Shown here in pieces: positions 20,799 to 31,645 of a DNA stretch of 64,000 nt. Position 1 is the first letter of the stretch; every line of letters begins with the position of its first letter. The DNA comes from Tieghemiomyces parasiticus (taxonomy: Eukaryota; Kickxellomycota; Dimargaritomycetes; Dimargaritales; Dimargaritaceae), in the NCBI GenBank assembly GCA_027575765.1, contig JANBPT010000054.1:26740-90739 (forward strand), given 5' to 3'. A model generated the notes under the pieces. That model saw only the letters and a program-made list of their open reading frames with translations, was not told where the DNA came from and did no database searches. A program made the translations under genes and the position numbers.

Positions 20799-23700
20799 AT
20801 GCCTCCCAAGGTTTATTCTAAACGAAAGACGCCAATTCCGTTGCAGGGCCAGCCTCAGGTCAAACGGCCGCGTCTTCAACCGGTCGGGCCTCCCCGACTC
20901 CGCCTACCGTCTCGCAAACCCTCTACGAAGCCACATGGTACGGGCCCCCAGATCCCACCAAAGAAGAAAACACTCCTCCCCAAGGCACTCCGGTCCAGCG
21001 TAAAGGCCGCCCTCATACATCGTCCGACACGACTGGTGCGCCCACAGCCGCACGCCAAACCAAACCCCCTCCTTAAGCGCACGTTGCAGGCGACGCGGCC
21101 GCCGCCGCGGTTGAGTCTGCGGCTCAGCAACCTGCCGCCGGAAGTTACCCCGCAGGCGGTGGTAGACGTGCTCCAGACCTGGGGTAAGGTCCGAGAGTGC
21201 GCCCTCTTGCCCTGCAATCCGGCCGAGGCAGACCGCCCGCGCGAGGCTCGGCTTGTCTACCAGCCGCCACCGACTTATCCGGAGGCGCTGCACTACGCTG
21301 CTACGGCTACGGTGGACCACCCCGAGGGCCTCATTTTCATTCAGGGTCAACCCGTTACCGTAACCGGGACAGTCCACGCCGCTGCCAAAGCTGGGTTGAC
21401 GACGGTCGAGCACTCCCTCGTGGCCTATCAGTTCAACGCCGGAGTCCTACTCGACGGCAACTCGTTCTTATCAGAGTGGACCCTACCGACCGGGGCGGTT
21501 CTGACCTTCAATGAAACATCACAGCAGCTCCGCGTCCAGTTTTCCTGGCTGGGAGAGGAGTACCGTCTGGACATCGAAGCTAGCCAACTCGCTGATCCGA
21601 TCCGCCTTCATTCGCGCACACTCCCGACCCCACCCTACAGTTGGGGTCGTCAGGTTCTCACCGCCGCGACTATCCCGTCGACTCTCCCTAGTCTGGGTCC
21701 CATCAACCCGCAGTGTACTACTTCGGCCGTCAACCTGATGGTGCGCACAGCCCAACCACCCAAGGTTTATCGTCTCAACCCAACGTTGCAGGCGAGCCGG
21801 CCGGACCACTGGTACGCCGACGACCTCTGGGAGCGGGTCACTCACATTCCGCATCGGGCTGACGACACCAGCGAGGCGAGCAGCGGGACCGGAACGGACA
21901 CCCTCAAGGGCCCCTTGGTGGCCGGTGTAGAGGAGGGGCACATCAATCTAGGCCAGTGGTTAACCTACCACTTCTGCTTTGTCAATGGCGTGCTCAACAA
22001 GGCCCCGATACCCACACCCCGGGACTCGGCTAGCCTGGACTGGGCTACCACGGGCGAACATCCCGACCAGCGTGCGCTGGTCACTGTCCCGCAGCCAGGG
22101 ACCGCCGTCCACTTTGAAAACCAGTGGCTGGGCAACGTCCGGGCGATGAAGAGCCTGCAGCGGCACTTCTTTAACCCCAGCCTGGACCGTCGTAATCAAG
22201 CTACTTACCCACGGCTCCTTGCCAACGCGTCCCGTAACCTAACCGCCTTGACCCGCCTTGACGAGCTGCTACCTTTTGAACTCAGTTATGTGCTGTCCGC
22301 ACTCGTCTCCCACGGCCTGCTCAGCGAGTACGACATTGGCAACGATTTTCTAGCCCGGCTTCGCTACCTCCCCGTGGCCCAGGCCACCCAGGCGCTGTCT
22401 TTCTTGTTTGGCCACCGCCAGCGGATCGCCTATCCCTCCCGCGAGCTGACCTGGGCACTCAGCACCCTGGGTGGCGAGGTGATCGATCTGACCGAGCTTC
22501 CAGGCTCCCCTGGCCCTGAGGCTGAACCCACAGCGGACAAATTGGGGGTGGGTGCACCCGGTTCCGAGGTGGTCGCAGCGAATTCGGCCGCGCCCGCCGT
22601 GTCCATGGTGAGCGCCCCAGCTACCTCGGCCCCTACGACGATCGAATCCGCCCCCTCGACCGCCAACGCCGCTGCTCCCGAGCGTCTACGCCGCCACGTG
22701 ATGATGCGTAAGGTCGTGGTAACCCCCACTAAAATCTACCTGCAGCCACCCCAGCTGGAACTTTCCAACCGGATCCTTCGCCAGTTTGACGCGGTGCGGG
22801 ATCGTTTCTTGCGGGTGTCGTTCCGGGACGAAGACCATGAGCGGCTATCTAACCACCAGAGAGCGGCGGTAGCCTCGACCGGTCTCTACGCACGGGTATA
22901 CCGCGCCCTACGCCGCGGGATCCGGATCGCCGGTCGCCACTATGAATTTTTGGCCTTCTCTTCGAGCCAGCTCCGCGACCACAGCTGCTGGTTCTTTGCT
23001 TCTCAGACGGCGGTCGACGAGTGCGGCGGATCGGCCGAGCCTCCCGTGACCGCTGACCAGATCCGCGCCTGGATGGGCGACTTCAACTCGGTAGGCACCG
23101 TGGCTAAGGTGGCGGCCCGCATGGGTCAGTGCTTCTCCACGACCTACGCCGTCTACGCCCTGGCTGCTCCGGAGGTCACCATGATCCCGGACGTGGTGCA
23201 CAACGGGTTTACCTTCTCCGACGGGGTAGGCCGGATCTCCCCGACCCTGCTCGTTCACATCGCCAGTCATCGCGGGCTCACTACCGTGCCTAGCGCCATA
23301 CAATTTCGCTACGGTGGGTACAAGGGCGTGTTGACCCGCGACCCCCGCCTGGCGGAGGGCAAGGATGACATCAACGGGCGTCACATCATCTGCTTGCGAC
23401 CTTCTCAGGCCAAGTTCACCTCCAGCCACCCGGTCCTGGAACTGGTCCAGCCCGCGCTGGCCACCCCGTGCACACTCAACCGCCAGCTCATTCTGGTACT
23501 GGCCACCCTCGGCATCCCATCCAAGGCCTTCCATGCCCTTCAGTCCCAAGTTGTGCACCGGGCCAACCTGGCTCTCCGCGTGCCGGGCAAAGCGCTCACT
23601 TTGCTCCGGTCCAGTTTTGGTGCCGAGTCCCCCCCGACTCGGCTGCTGGCCACGGCGGTGAGCGCTGGGTTCGATCCAGCCACCGAACCCTACCTACGCG

Positions 23701-25739
23701 GCCTAGTACGCTGTTGCGTGGCCGATCTGTTGCGCGGACTCAAGGAAAAAGCCCGCATCCCGGTCCGCAAGGGGATCCGGCTCATGGGGGTGATGGACGA
23801 GTGGGGCGTGTTGGGGGACCGCGAAGTGTTTGTACAGTATACCGACCCAGCCGCCCCGCACTCGACACCCCGAGTCGTCCAGGGTAAAGTGGTGGTGGGC
23901 CGTAACCCATGTTTACATCCGGGTGATCTGCAAATCGTCGAGGCCGTGGACCACCTAGAACTGCGACACCTCAGCGACGTGGTTGTATTTTCGTCGCGGG
24001 GCCCGCGCGACCTCCCCGGGATGCTGAGCGGGGGTGACTTGGACGGCGATATGTACACGGTGATTTGGGACCCGACCCTTGTCCCCGTGGCCCAGTACCG
24101 TAACCCTGAGCCCCCGATGGATTACTCGGCCCCGCCGCCCGTCCTGGCCCCGCGCATCACCGTGAACCACATCCGTCGATTTTTCCTTGATTTCATGCTC
24201 GGTGACGCCATGGGGCCCATTGCCAACGCCCACCTGGCGCAGGCCGACTCACACCCGGACCAATTGGTCCGCCATCCGCACTGCCTGGCCCTGGCCACCC
24301 TCCACTCCCGTGCCGTCGACTTTGCCAAGACCGGCCTGCCTGCTGAGATGCCCGCCGCCCTCCGGCCCACCCAGTACCCCACCTTTATGTCAAACTACCC
24401 CAAAAGGACCATGTACGTGTCCCGCAGTGTTATAGGTACCCTCTACGCGGCGGTCGATACCGAGGTTTCCCTCGCAGAGCTTCGCCAGGGCCACGCCTCA
24501 GATGCTAATGTCCCGTCGGTGAAGCCGACTTCGGAGAAACCCTCCCGGGCCCAGGCTACCCCACCCGTCCCTGTAATGCTAACCCACCCGGAGATGGCCA
24601 AGTACCTGCCCGAGGCCCGCCGCCTGCGCCGCGCCTACAATGCGCAGGTGGCCGTCTACCTGCGCCGCTACGGTTTCGCGACCGATATCGAACTGATGGG
24701 CGGCGTGTCCCTCCTGAACTCCTCGGCCGGCATCGACCGCCCACGTGACTACGAGCTGCGTGAGACCTTGGCCTACCTTGTTGAGCGTCTCCAGGACGAC
24801 TACCGGGCTCGCTTCCTGGAGGGCTTTGACGAAGCCATGGTGGCCCGGTTCAAGGACCTGGCCCGCAGTCGACCCTGGAGAAATCCCCGGACCGATTTGA
24901 CGGCCCTAGAGCCTATCCTGGCCAAGGCCGCCGCGTGGTACCACGTCACATACCAGCCGGCCGAGCGAGACGGAACATTGGCTAGTGGTAGTAAGCCCGA
25001 CCCGCACACCCATCTCATTTCCTTCCCTTGGTGTATCCCGGAGGCCCTGTGCGCCCTGCGTCGCACCGTTGTGCCCCTGACCTCGGAAAAAAAGCCAGCC
25101 AAGCGTAAGGTCGATGCCATTACTGACAAGCCTCCAGTCTCCGCCACCATCGAGACCTCCGCCTCAGGCTGTTTAGCAGATGGGGAAGGGGTCGCTCCCA
25201 GGCCACTGAAGGAAGCCGAGACGGTCGTGCAGCCTTCAACGGATAACCCGTCCGCGCCGACCGGGACCGAAGCTATGGTATCGAGCCCCGCACCCGCCAG
25301 TGAGGCGACCATGGTGATGTCGCCGGTTAAGGCGGGACCTGCAGAACCGGAATTCGCTGGCGCCAAAAGTCCAACGAATGTCGCCATAGTGGTAGACCTG
25401 ACCTCAGACACGGAAATGGATTACGGGGACACCGCCGCCGAGCCGCTACCGGGAGAGACCGCCAGCGTTCTAGGTGACCAGTCCGATGAGACCGAGGGGT
25501 GTCTGGTTGGACATACGGAGGAGGAGGAGGAAGGTATGAGGACGCTCGAGGCGAAGGTCTTTGGCGATTCGGAATCAGACCCAGACTCCGACCATGATAT
25601 TGACGAGGCGGTTTCATTCGCGGAGATAGAACTGGCTAGCGGATCCGTCCGTCGAGGTACTGCCGATTTGGGGGGCTTGACCGCCGAGGCCGACACGCCC
25701 GATATGAAGGACCTAGCCAATTTTATAGAGGGTATGTGA
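20799..25739 (+). CDS. Cellular RNA-dependent RNA polymerase (RNA silencing)
   Basis: A single uninterrupted frame of 1646 codons from the ATG at 20799, no intron visible. Cellular RdRPs of the QDE-1/Rdp1/RDR family convert single-stranded RNA to double-stranded RNA for Dicer. The N-terminal ~100 residues are basic and proline-rich. Residues ~104-190 look like an RRM fold (LRLSNLPPEVTPQAVVDVL). The catalytic part includes FTFSDGVGRISPTL, IQFRYGGYKGVL, RPSQAKF, IPVRKGIRLMGVMDEWGVL and the metal-binding loop GGDLDGDMYTVIWD with aspartates 1080, 1082 and 1084, the DxDGD hallmark. All of these are intact, so the enzyme should be active. An alanine/proline spacer around residues 590-645 splits the protein, and the last ~220 residues are acidic low complexity. 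Length is above most family members because of these extensions. Confidence 0.93.
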   Translation: MPPKVYSKRKTPIPLQGQPQVKRPRLQPVGPPRLRLPSRKPSTKPHGTGPQIPPKKKTLLPKALRSSVKAALIHRPTRLVRPQPHAKPNPLLKRTLQATRPPPRLSLRLSNLPPEVTPQAVVDVLQTWGKVRECALLPCNPAEADRPREARLVYQPPPTYPEALHYAATATVDHPEGLIFIQGQPVTVTGTVHAAAKAGLTTVEHSLVAYQFNAGVLLDGNSFLSEWTLPTGAVLTFNETSQQLRVQFSWLGEEYRLDIEASQLADPIRLHSRTLPTPPYSWGRQVLTAATIPSTLPSLGPINPQCTTSAVNLMVRTAQPPKVYRLNPTLQASRPDHWYADDLWERVTHIPHRADDTSEASSGTGTDTLKGPLVAGVEEGHINLGQWLTYHFCFVNGVLNKAPIPTPRDSASLDWATTGEHPDQRALVTVPQPGTAVHFENQWLGNVRAMKSLQRHFFNPSLDRRNQATYPRLLANASRNLTALTRLDELLPFELSYVLSALVSHGLLSEYDIGNDFLARLRYLPVAQATQALSFLFGHRQRIAYPSRELTWALSTLGGEVIDLTELPGSPGPEAEPTADKLGVGAPGSEVVAANSAAPAVSMVSAPATSAPTTIESAPSTANAAAPERLRRHVMMRKVVVTPTKIYLQPPQLELSNRILRQFDAVRDRFLRVSFRDEDHERLSNHQRAAVASTGLYARVYRALRRGIRIAGRHYEFLAFSSSQLRDHSCWFFASQTAVDECGGSAEPPVTADQIRAWMGDFNSVGTVAKVAARMGQCFSTTYAVYALAAPEVTMIPDVVHNGFTFSDGVGRISPTLLVHIASHRGLTTVPSAIQFRYGGYKGVLTRDPRLAEGKDDINGRHIICLRPSQAKFTSSHPVLELVQPALATPCTLNRQLILVLATLGIPSKAFHALQSQVVHRANLALRVPGKALTLLRSSFGAESPPTRLLATAVSAGFDPATEPYLRGLVRCCVADLLRGLKEKARIPVRKGIRLMGVMDEWGVLGDREVFVQYTDPAAPHSTPRVVQGKVVVGRNPCLHPGDLQIVEAVDHLELRHLSDVVVFSSRGPRDLPGMLSGGDLDGDMYTVIWDPTLVPVAQYRNPEPPMDYSAPPPVLAPRITVNHIRRFFLDFMLGDAMGPIANAHLAQADSHPDQLVRHPHCLALATLHSRAVDFAKTGLPAEMPAALRPTQYPTFMSNYPKRTMYVSRSVIGTLYAAVDTEVSLAELRQGHASDANVPSVKPTSEKPSRAQATPPVPVMLTHPEMAKYLPEARRLRRAYNAQVAVYLRRYGFATDIELMGGVSLLNSSAGIDRPRDYELRETLAYLVERLQDDYRARFLEGFDEAMVARFKDLARSRPWRNPRTDLTALEPILAKAAAWYHVTYQPAERDGTLASGSKPDPHTHLISFPWCIPEALCALRRTVVPLTSEKKPAKRKVDAITDKPPVSATIETSASGCLADGEGVAPRPLKEAETVVQPSTDNPSAPTGTEAMVSSPAPASEATMVMSPVKAGPAEPEFAGAKSPTNVAIVVDLTSDTEMDYGDTAAEPLPGETASVLGDQSDETEGCLVGHTEEEEEGMRTLEAKVFGDSESDPDSDHDIDEAVSFAEIELASGSVRRGTADLGGLTAEADTPDMKDLANFIEGM

Positions 25740-26333
25740 TTTTTCGGAGTAGCGCATTCAATTGCTTACCACCATGCAGGCTCACACGGCGGGGCCTCGT
25801 GTCTGTGTTATTATATAGAGTTGTTGTCAGCTGTGTCGACGCGTGCGGTTTAATAAATTGACTAATGAGCAAGCTACGCGACCAACTTGCCAATCGTTCG
25901 GCCCCAGCCGGTTAGTGGAATTGGGGGCTGTCGGGTGGGTAGGGATATGGTATTGGATTTTAATCGCGTCAGATGTTCAGATTACAAGCTGCCGAGTTGA
26001 CAGGGTGGAGAGCATAGGATGTGTAAGCATGTACAAGTACGAATGTAAAATGGGGTGTGGGAGTTATGGAAAATAATAAAGGCACATGCTGGAAGAAGAA
26101 GTTGGATGTTAGATAAGGATGAGCGCCAAGAGAGCTGATACTGGTAAAGAATTAAATAGTGAAGCCGTAGGCGGTGATCAGACAGGTGGGTGAGGGAAGC
26201 CGTAGCAGCGTAACGGAGAATAAAAAAAAATACAAGCGGCTCTCCCGGCGTCTGTACGCCATGTGGCCAGTAACCCGTGGTTGCAGAGGGAGCGAAATGG
26301 CTCAGTAATGCAGCGTGTAGCACTCTTCCCTTG
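25740..26333. other. Convergent spacer after the RdRP gene
   Basis: A TTTAATAAATTG stretch at 25850-25861 could serve as the RdRP polyadenylation signal. No gene seen. Confidence 0.45.
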
Positions 26334-27032
26334 TTAAAATACCCGGCGAAGGGCGGCCTCGAGGGCGTCGTTGGTCTCACCAGCTGCCCCCTCGTCGCCC
26401 TTGGGGGCTGCGGGGTACGGAACAGAGACACTACTCAGCCTAGTGACCGATGCGCCCCTATTCTCTGCCGATAACGATGACGACGACGACGAAGAGGAGG
26501 AGGCAGCGGAAGGTTCTCCGAATAGCATCTGCTGCACAAAGATGGCCGAACCTAAGCTGAGGTTCACGGCGTTTGAGGTTAACCCCTGTAAGGTGCAGTA
26601 GTCTTCAGTCGAGGCGGCCGGTTCGTCCTGAGACCCGGTCTGGTCACCATTAGCAGCAGAGGCATTAGACCTGGACACACAGTACTGGGACGGCGGCGGA
26701 ACTGCAGTGGCGGTGGCCGTAAACGGTGATCCTGGGAGAGGACTGGCGACGACCGGCGAGTCTTCAGCGTCCCAACTCTCGTAGTGGCTGCGCAACGTAT
26801 GATAGTGAGAGCGGGTGGTAACTGGCAGGGAGGCCGGGCTGGTGGTGCTGTTTAGAGTGAGGGCCCGGGCCCGAGAAACGCAGGTGGGTGGAGCCGGGGC
26901 CGGGGACGGGGCCAGCCGGTGATAGGTGCGGTGCGTTGAACCGGACAGGGCGGTGATGGTCTGTCGCCGTAGTCTCCAGCTCGCCGCGGGTGACTTGAGC
27001 AACCCGCTGCCCTGAGGCTTGGGGAAGGACAT
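26334..27032 (-). CDS. Hypothetical serine-rich protein
   Basis: A frame of 232 codons from the ATG at 27032. The N-terminus is basic (WRLRRQTI, THRTYHRLAP), the middle is low complexity with many S, T, P and A, and a likely folded piece NAVNLSLGSAIFVQQMLFGE sits at about residues 160-180. A serine run near the C-terminus is encoded by an imperfect trinucleotide tract at about 26476-26510. The codon use is GC-rich like known neighbours. I do not recognise a family. A donor-like GTATTT overlaps the stop, so an extra 3' exon is possible. Confidence 0.5.
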   Translation of the reverse strand: MSFPKPQGSGLLKSPAASWRLRRQTITALSGSTHRTYHRLAPSPAPAPPTCVSRARALTLNSTTSPASLPVTTRSHYHTLRSHYESWDAEDSPVVASPLPGSPFTATATAVPPPSQYCVSRSNASAANGDQTGSQDEPAASTEDYCTLQGLTSNAVNLSLGSAIFVQQMLFGEPSAASSSSSSSSSLSAENRGASVTRLSSVSVPYPAAPKGDEGAAGETNDALEAALRRVF

Positions 27033-28245
27033 GGGCGAGGGTGGGCGGCTAGGGGGGATGGGGGGGGGGTCACTTGGATCGTGCAACGAAGCGTGAAGCC
27101 CTGCACAAAGTGTAGCCCGGATCGACTGGGTCCAATATAGTGGCCACACGAGACCAAGAATAGATAAACGATTCTAAAAGGATTCGAAACAGTGGTGAGC
27201 GTGGGCTTCACAGGGGTGGGGGGGATCCATAAGAGACGTGCGGCGACAGTGATCCTTAGCACTTGACACTAGGTCATTCAGCAATGAGTGCGGTGGAGGC
27301 CATAAATTGGGGGAGGAGCAGGGGCGATGGCGTTGGGCAAAACGAAACCTGTGAGACAACGGCTTCGTACGAAAAAAAAAAAAAGTAAGAAGGGGGGCGA
27401 ACACTTGCTCAGGAGCTAATGGCTGGATTGACTCTTCTAAACAAGCCTACCACACTCGTCATTCTTCCACGGTCGACGGTGCACCCACGCGTCTCCTCCC
27501 CTGCTCTCGTCATTGATGATCTGTAGGGGGTGGCTCATAGTTTGGCCATCATTATTGCCAAAAAATAGGCCAAAGATGACTGTGGGGCGAAGAAATACTT
27601 ACCCCTTTTAGGGTTTAGCACACAGCGCATACCCAGTGGTCTACGACAGGATGATGTCACTAGACAGCTGCTGAGATTACTGGATTAGCGATGGCAGTAA
27701 ACGGTCGGTTGGAAAGTGGCTGGATATCTGCCCAGTTTACTATTGATGCTAGGACGGGTGTTGGAGTATTGGCTATAAACTTGACCACTGGCGAATAAAT
27801 CGACAGCCCCGTGGCCTACCTGGCTGGCATTCCCGTTTGTGCGGACTTCCTTTCAAGCTTGGCAATGGTTCAAGACAGGTTTGTACCCTTAGCACTGTAC
27901 GCAGTACCGGCATGATGATTGCCATGTCAGTTAAGTTTTAAATAGCTAGATAATATCGGTCACCAAAATCGAAGTGTGATACACCACAGCTCTCCCAACG
28001 AGCAGGAGAGGCCAGTCCACAAACCTGAGTTCGTTCTCTCTTCTTCCTTTCCCTACCAAACCATGCGGCTCCGATGGTGAATCATTAAGAAAGTGATTCA
28101 AGAAGACCGCCAATGAGTGCCTCTAGACCCTAGGGGAGCGGGCCGCATAGAAACTAGTGAGAAACAATACTAATAAAACGCAGCGTTAAGGGCTTAGGGA
28201 ATAGATATGCCAGCTACACCATTATGTTCTAGGGGAGTGCGCTGG
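27033..28245. other. 1.2-kb spacer
   Basis: G-rich runs at 27059-27068 and an A run at 27371-27383 lie here. I see no gene. Confidence 0.5.
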
Positions 28246-29279
28246 CTATTGGGTCAGGGCAGGGATGCTGTAGGCCTGGGTGGCCTCCTGGGGGCTGCTG
28301 GCCGGAGGGTGGGTCACCTCGAGCTTAAACGAGTCCAGGTTGAGGTAAAGGCCGTGGAGAGTGAGCGGGGGCGCCGTAGCATCCTGCCAGCGGGCCTGTA
28401 CATAGGTAGACTGGGCCAACTGGGACAGAGAGCGGCGGATGTTGAGCTTAGTCAGGTCCAGTTCCATCTGGTCCTTGGGGAGGGCCTGATCCAGGTGCTG
28501 GCCGTCGCAGGTAAAGCCCTGCTTCTGGAGGGTGTGTAGGTGCTTGATGGGGGTGAGCCACTCGTCCAAATGCTCGCCAGCGGGCTGGCCGGACAGGGTG
28601 GCGAGGACACCGCCGCACATAGCATGGCCCGTGACTACAATGTGCTCCACCTTGAGAACTTTGACGGCAAACTCAAGTACCGACATGGCGCTCAGGTCGG
28701 TGGTGCTCACCACGTTGGCGATGTTACGATGTACAAACAGCTCGCCTGGGTTGGAGTTGGTAATCATCTCGGGGGACACACGGGAGTCGGCGCAGGCTGG
28801 TGGCGATAGTTGAGGGGTGGGAAATACCACGGTTCAAGGCGGCACACGGGCGGGAAACGTGAATTAGACTGATTAGGGGTGGGTAGGAAAGCCTGGGTAA
28901 ACGCCCTTCCATGTAAGCACGTTTTTGACCATTTCATGTTTGCTTCCAGGAACACACATACACGCGTACATAGAATCGTACCAATCCGAGCACGTTGCCC
29001 TCGAAAGGTACCAACCCGGGCCGAGGGTAACCAGGGCGCTGGGCGGCACTAAGTTTCGGGCTAAAAGCCTGGATACCAACTGCAGCCCAGCTAAGGTGCC
29101 GGTTAGGGTGGCTGGTGACTCATTTCGGGATGCATGCGGCCTCGTCGTCTCAACCACTTACTATACCACAAGGTGCGCGGGGCCTGGGCCTGGGAGAGCT
29201 GAGCGGCCAGTTGGGGGACTTTGGCCTTGAACTCGGCGGCCCACTGGGCATTGCCGGACATGAAGTGTCTGAAGGGCAT
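28246..29279 (-). CDS. Beta-carbonic anhydrase, intracellular form
   Basis: Two exons, 29279..29162 and 28796..28246, intron GTAAGT to CACCAG; 222 residues. Beta-carbonic anhydrases interconvert CO2 and bicarbonate with a zinc ion. The zinc set is complete: Cys41 and Asp43 in TCADSR, His97 and Cys100 in GHAMCGG. Other family motifs are LFVHRNIANVV and VLEFAVKVLKVEHIVVTGH. The intron splits the codon just before the first zinc cysteine, exactly as in the paralogue at 54437. The ATG at 29279 is the first one downstream of a TTTTTAAA element near 29416; an in-frame ATG at 29474 lies upstream of that element and is less likely. No signal peptide from 29279, so a cytosolic place is inferred. Confidence 0.88.
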
Positions 29280-29718
29280 GGTGTTGCTAAAGGAGGCGAT
29301 GGAGGAGGAGGACTGGTGGTGCGATTGTGGTATAGAGGTATGTTGGAATGGCAAGAGGGGGAGGGAGAGAGAGCGCGCGGTATAAGCCTCGTAGTCGGGG
29401 ACGACGCGGCCCGCGTTTAAAAAGTCTACGGGGAGGACAGAGTCCAAGTGGAGAGGAGACGGGTCAAGGTGCATGAGTCAGCCGGAGGGGCCAGGTATCG
29501 ACTGGTGTGACGGCCTCGGAGGGCTCACAAGACCAGTGGCGCCGGGTTGCGCATGCGTTGTTTGATGGAGGCGAGGGGAGGGCGCTGAGTTCAGGAGATC
29601 GAGGCAGATTGGTTGAGTGCCTGGTGGACAGTAAGTGGTCACTGTGAGAAGTCCAGCTCCAATGGGAGGAGAGGTGGAAGAATTGGGAGATCGGTAGTGG
29701 ATGGTTTTTATCACTTAC

Positions 29719-29861
29719 AGGGAGGCGGGGTACGGGGTGCGGGGCGTGCAATCGGAGAAGCGGGGGCCAATGTGGAGGTCTGCGGCAACCCCTGTGGCCA
29801 ACGGGAGGACGTCCAGGATGGACCGAGTGGTCCGAACCAAGGGGCGGTGAACTGTAGCCAT
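29719..29861 (-). CDS. First exon of an unidentified small gene (model incomplete)
   Basis: From the ATG at 29861 a 47-codon stretch (MATVHRPLVRTTRSILDVLP, then ATGVAADLHIGPRF) runs into a good donor, CCCTGTAAGTG, at 29718. Arginines and lack of acids at the N-terminus would suit a mitochondrial presequence. The downstream exon is not settled: a CCACCAG acceptor near 29610 gives a frame without clear signal, while another frame nearer 29570-29530 reads LASIKQRMRNPAPLVL and a stop, which would suit the C-terminus but does not fit the phase. The gene may be intact with an unseen exon or damaged. Family unknown. Confidence 0.35.
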
Positions 29862-30770
29862 ACCTGAATTCACCAGCGTGGATCATCTATTCTGGAGATA
29901 ACGCGCAATGGGATAGGTGGAACACAACCGTCGGACGTAAGACTTACGTACCACAGCCAATAGGCTCGGGGACGGCGATAACGAGACAAGGGCGTCCTAT
30001 CATGAGCCCAAATCTCCTGCGGCCAACAGATCAGGGGAGTCATTGGAGGGACATGGCGATGTTTATTATCTCTGTCTAAACGTTTGCCAAGATAAACTTA
30101 GCCCGTGGGAATGGGCGAAAAGCAGATCCTGCAGGCTAGCACGCTGGTCAAGCGATGATGTTTCATTCCTTCCCAACACCTCGCCCATGTCCCTGCCTGG
30201 TCGTTAGTTTTTGGTGAGCACCGCGGGGGAACGGTATGCGCAAACAGAAAGACCCAGCTTGTGCGCACCGTGAAGCGCCATGGAGATGTCACGACCCGTG
30301 CGAGACCAGATGGAGAAGGCTTGAAATCGAAATAGACCGCCCACAACGTTGTGAGTCGGCATAGCTGGATGTCGCAGGCATTATTGCCGTAGCAAAGATT
30401 TATGGGCATCTAAGGTGCGGCAGCGGGCGGTACAGCCCATTTTAAAATCAGCCCATTCCTCACTTTACAATTGACCTTTATACCTCTCCACCGGGTTGAC
30501 TTCTGAAGCCCCACCTCGCCCTTATTTACTAACCGTGATGTGTGGGCTCCTCATTAATCATTGCCGAGCCAAGCGTGAGAGCCAATTCAGATAAAATATA
30601 TTCTGCCTGGCGGCCCTTGATTAGCAGTCCCTTGCCACACCACAATCAACTAGTAGCTACTGCTTTCGTAAGGGGTATTACTCCCTTGACGATGAGCCTC
30701 AGCCTAATCGTTCTTCAGATGACACTGGTGAACTTTATGGGGCCATAATCCTTACGCGGTTGGAGGAAGC
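29862..30770. other. Spacer
   Basis: No supportable gene between the small first exon and the mariner relic. Confidence 0.45.
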
Positions 30771-31140
30771 CCCTTGTCTGGCTACTGAACAACCAGCTCA
30801 TGCTTGCCACACTTCCCCACCAGCATGCACAATGTTCTGCACAAGAACCTGGGGTTGCATAGCTATTTCAATCGCTGGGTCCCCCACGCCCTAACCCTCC
30901 ACGACTCTACCATGATAATACACCACCACATCGTGCCGAAGCTACCCAGACCGACATTTCCGCCTCCAAACTCAAACTTCTGCCAGCCCCTCCCTACGGT
31001 CCTGATCTGTCCCCCCTGAAAACTTCTGGCTGTCCAGGGATATCAAACAGTGGCTGAGGGATAAACAATTCACCACGGCGGAGGCAGCCGTGGATGCTTG
31101 GCAATCGGAGCTAGCTAAGCCCCAGCCAAGTGACTATTGA
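30771..31140 (+). mobile_element. Degenerate mariner-type transposase relic
   Basis: Around 30830-30900 one frame reads VLHKNLGLHSYFNRWVPHAL, matching the mariner segment V-L-H-x-x-L-G followed by R-W-V-P-H-x-L-T. Around 30966-31018 another frame reads LLPAPPYGPDLSP (mariner P-P-Y-S-P-D-L-x-P). After a frameshift at about 31018 the sequence continues ENFWLSRDIKQWLRDKQF and TTAEAAVDAWQSEL, like the mariner C-terminal F-W-L-F-x-x-L-K-x-x-L-R-G-K-x-F. The part between the first two blocks, which carries the first catalytic aspartates, is largely deleted. No terminal inverted repeats were recognised. The element is clearly dead. Confidence 0.65.
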
Positions 31141-31645
31141 GCCTGCTATGGTAGCTGGCTAGAACGAAATCGTCGAGTGGTGCTGATGGGTGGAAATTAC
31201 CTTAAATAAATAGCCTTTGATTTAGAGAATCTGTAACACTATAGTGGCACCTATACATAACGCCATGTATTCCGTTTCTATTGTTCTAACCAATAAGGAT
31301 AATACCAAATTTATCGATCCTCTGATAGCTCGGAATGCGCTACTGTCTTTATTGCTTCAGCCCAAAGTATCAGTTGCGAACCAATTTTCGCTCTTTATCA
31401 CACCGTCGAACATAATATTGGATTCCATCCTTTCTGTTCGCATAATGATGACAAATTTCAATTATATCCGAGGCACCTACGGGGGGGGGATAACCACAGG
31501 CTCAACCAGCCATAAATAAGTCAATTGAGACATTGTAAAATAATAATAGTAATAATAAAGTGTAGCATAACTCGCTCAAGTCACGAGCCACACGAAACGA
31601 TGGTACACCAGTTGCATTGCCTCACCATACCACGTATGGAGGGAC
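31141..31645. other. AT-rich spacer
   Basis: The stretch includes a G run at 31482-31489 and an AATAATAATAGTAATAATAAAG tract near 31540; the latter may be part of the 3' flank of the Ypp1 gene. No gene seen. Confidence 0.45.
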
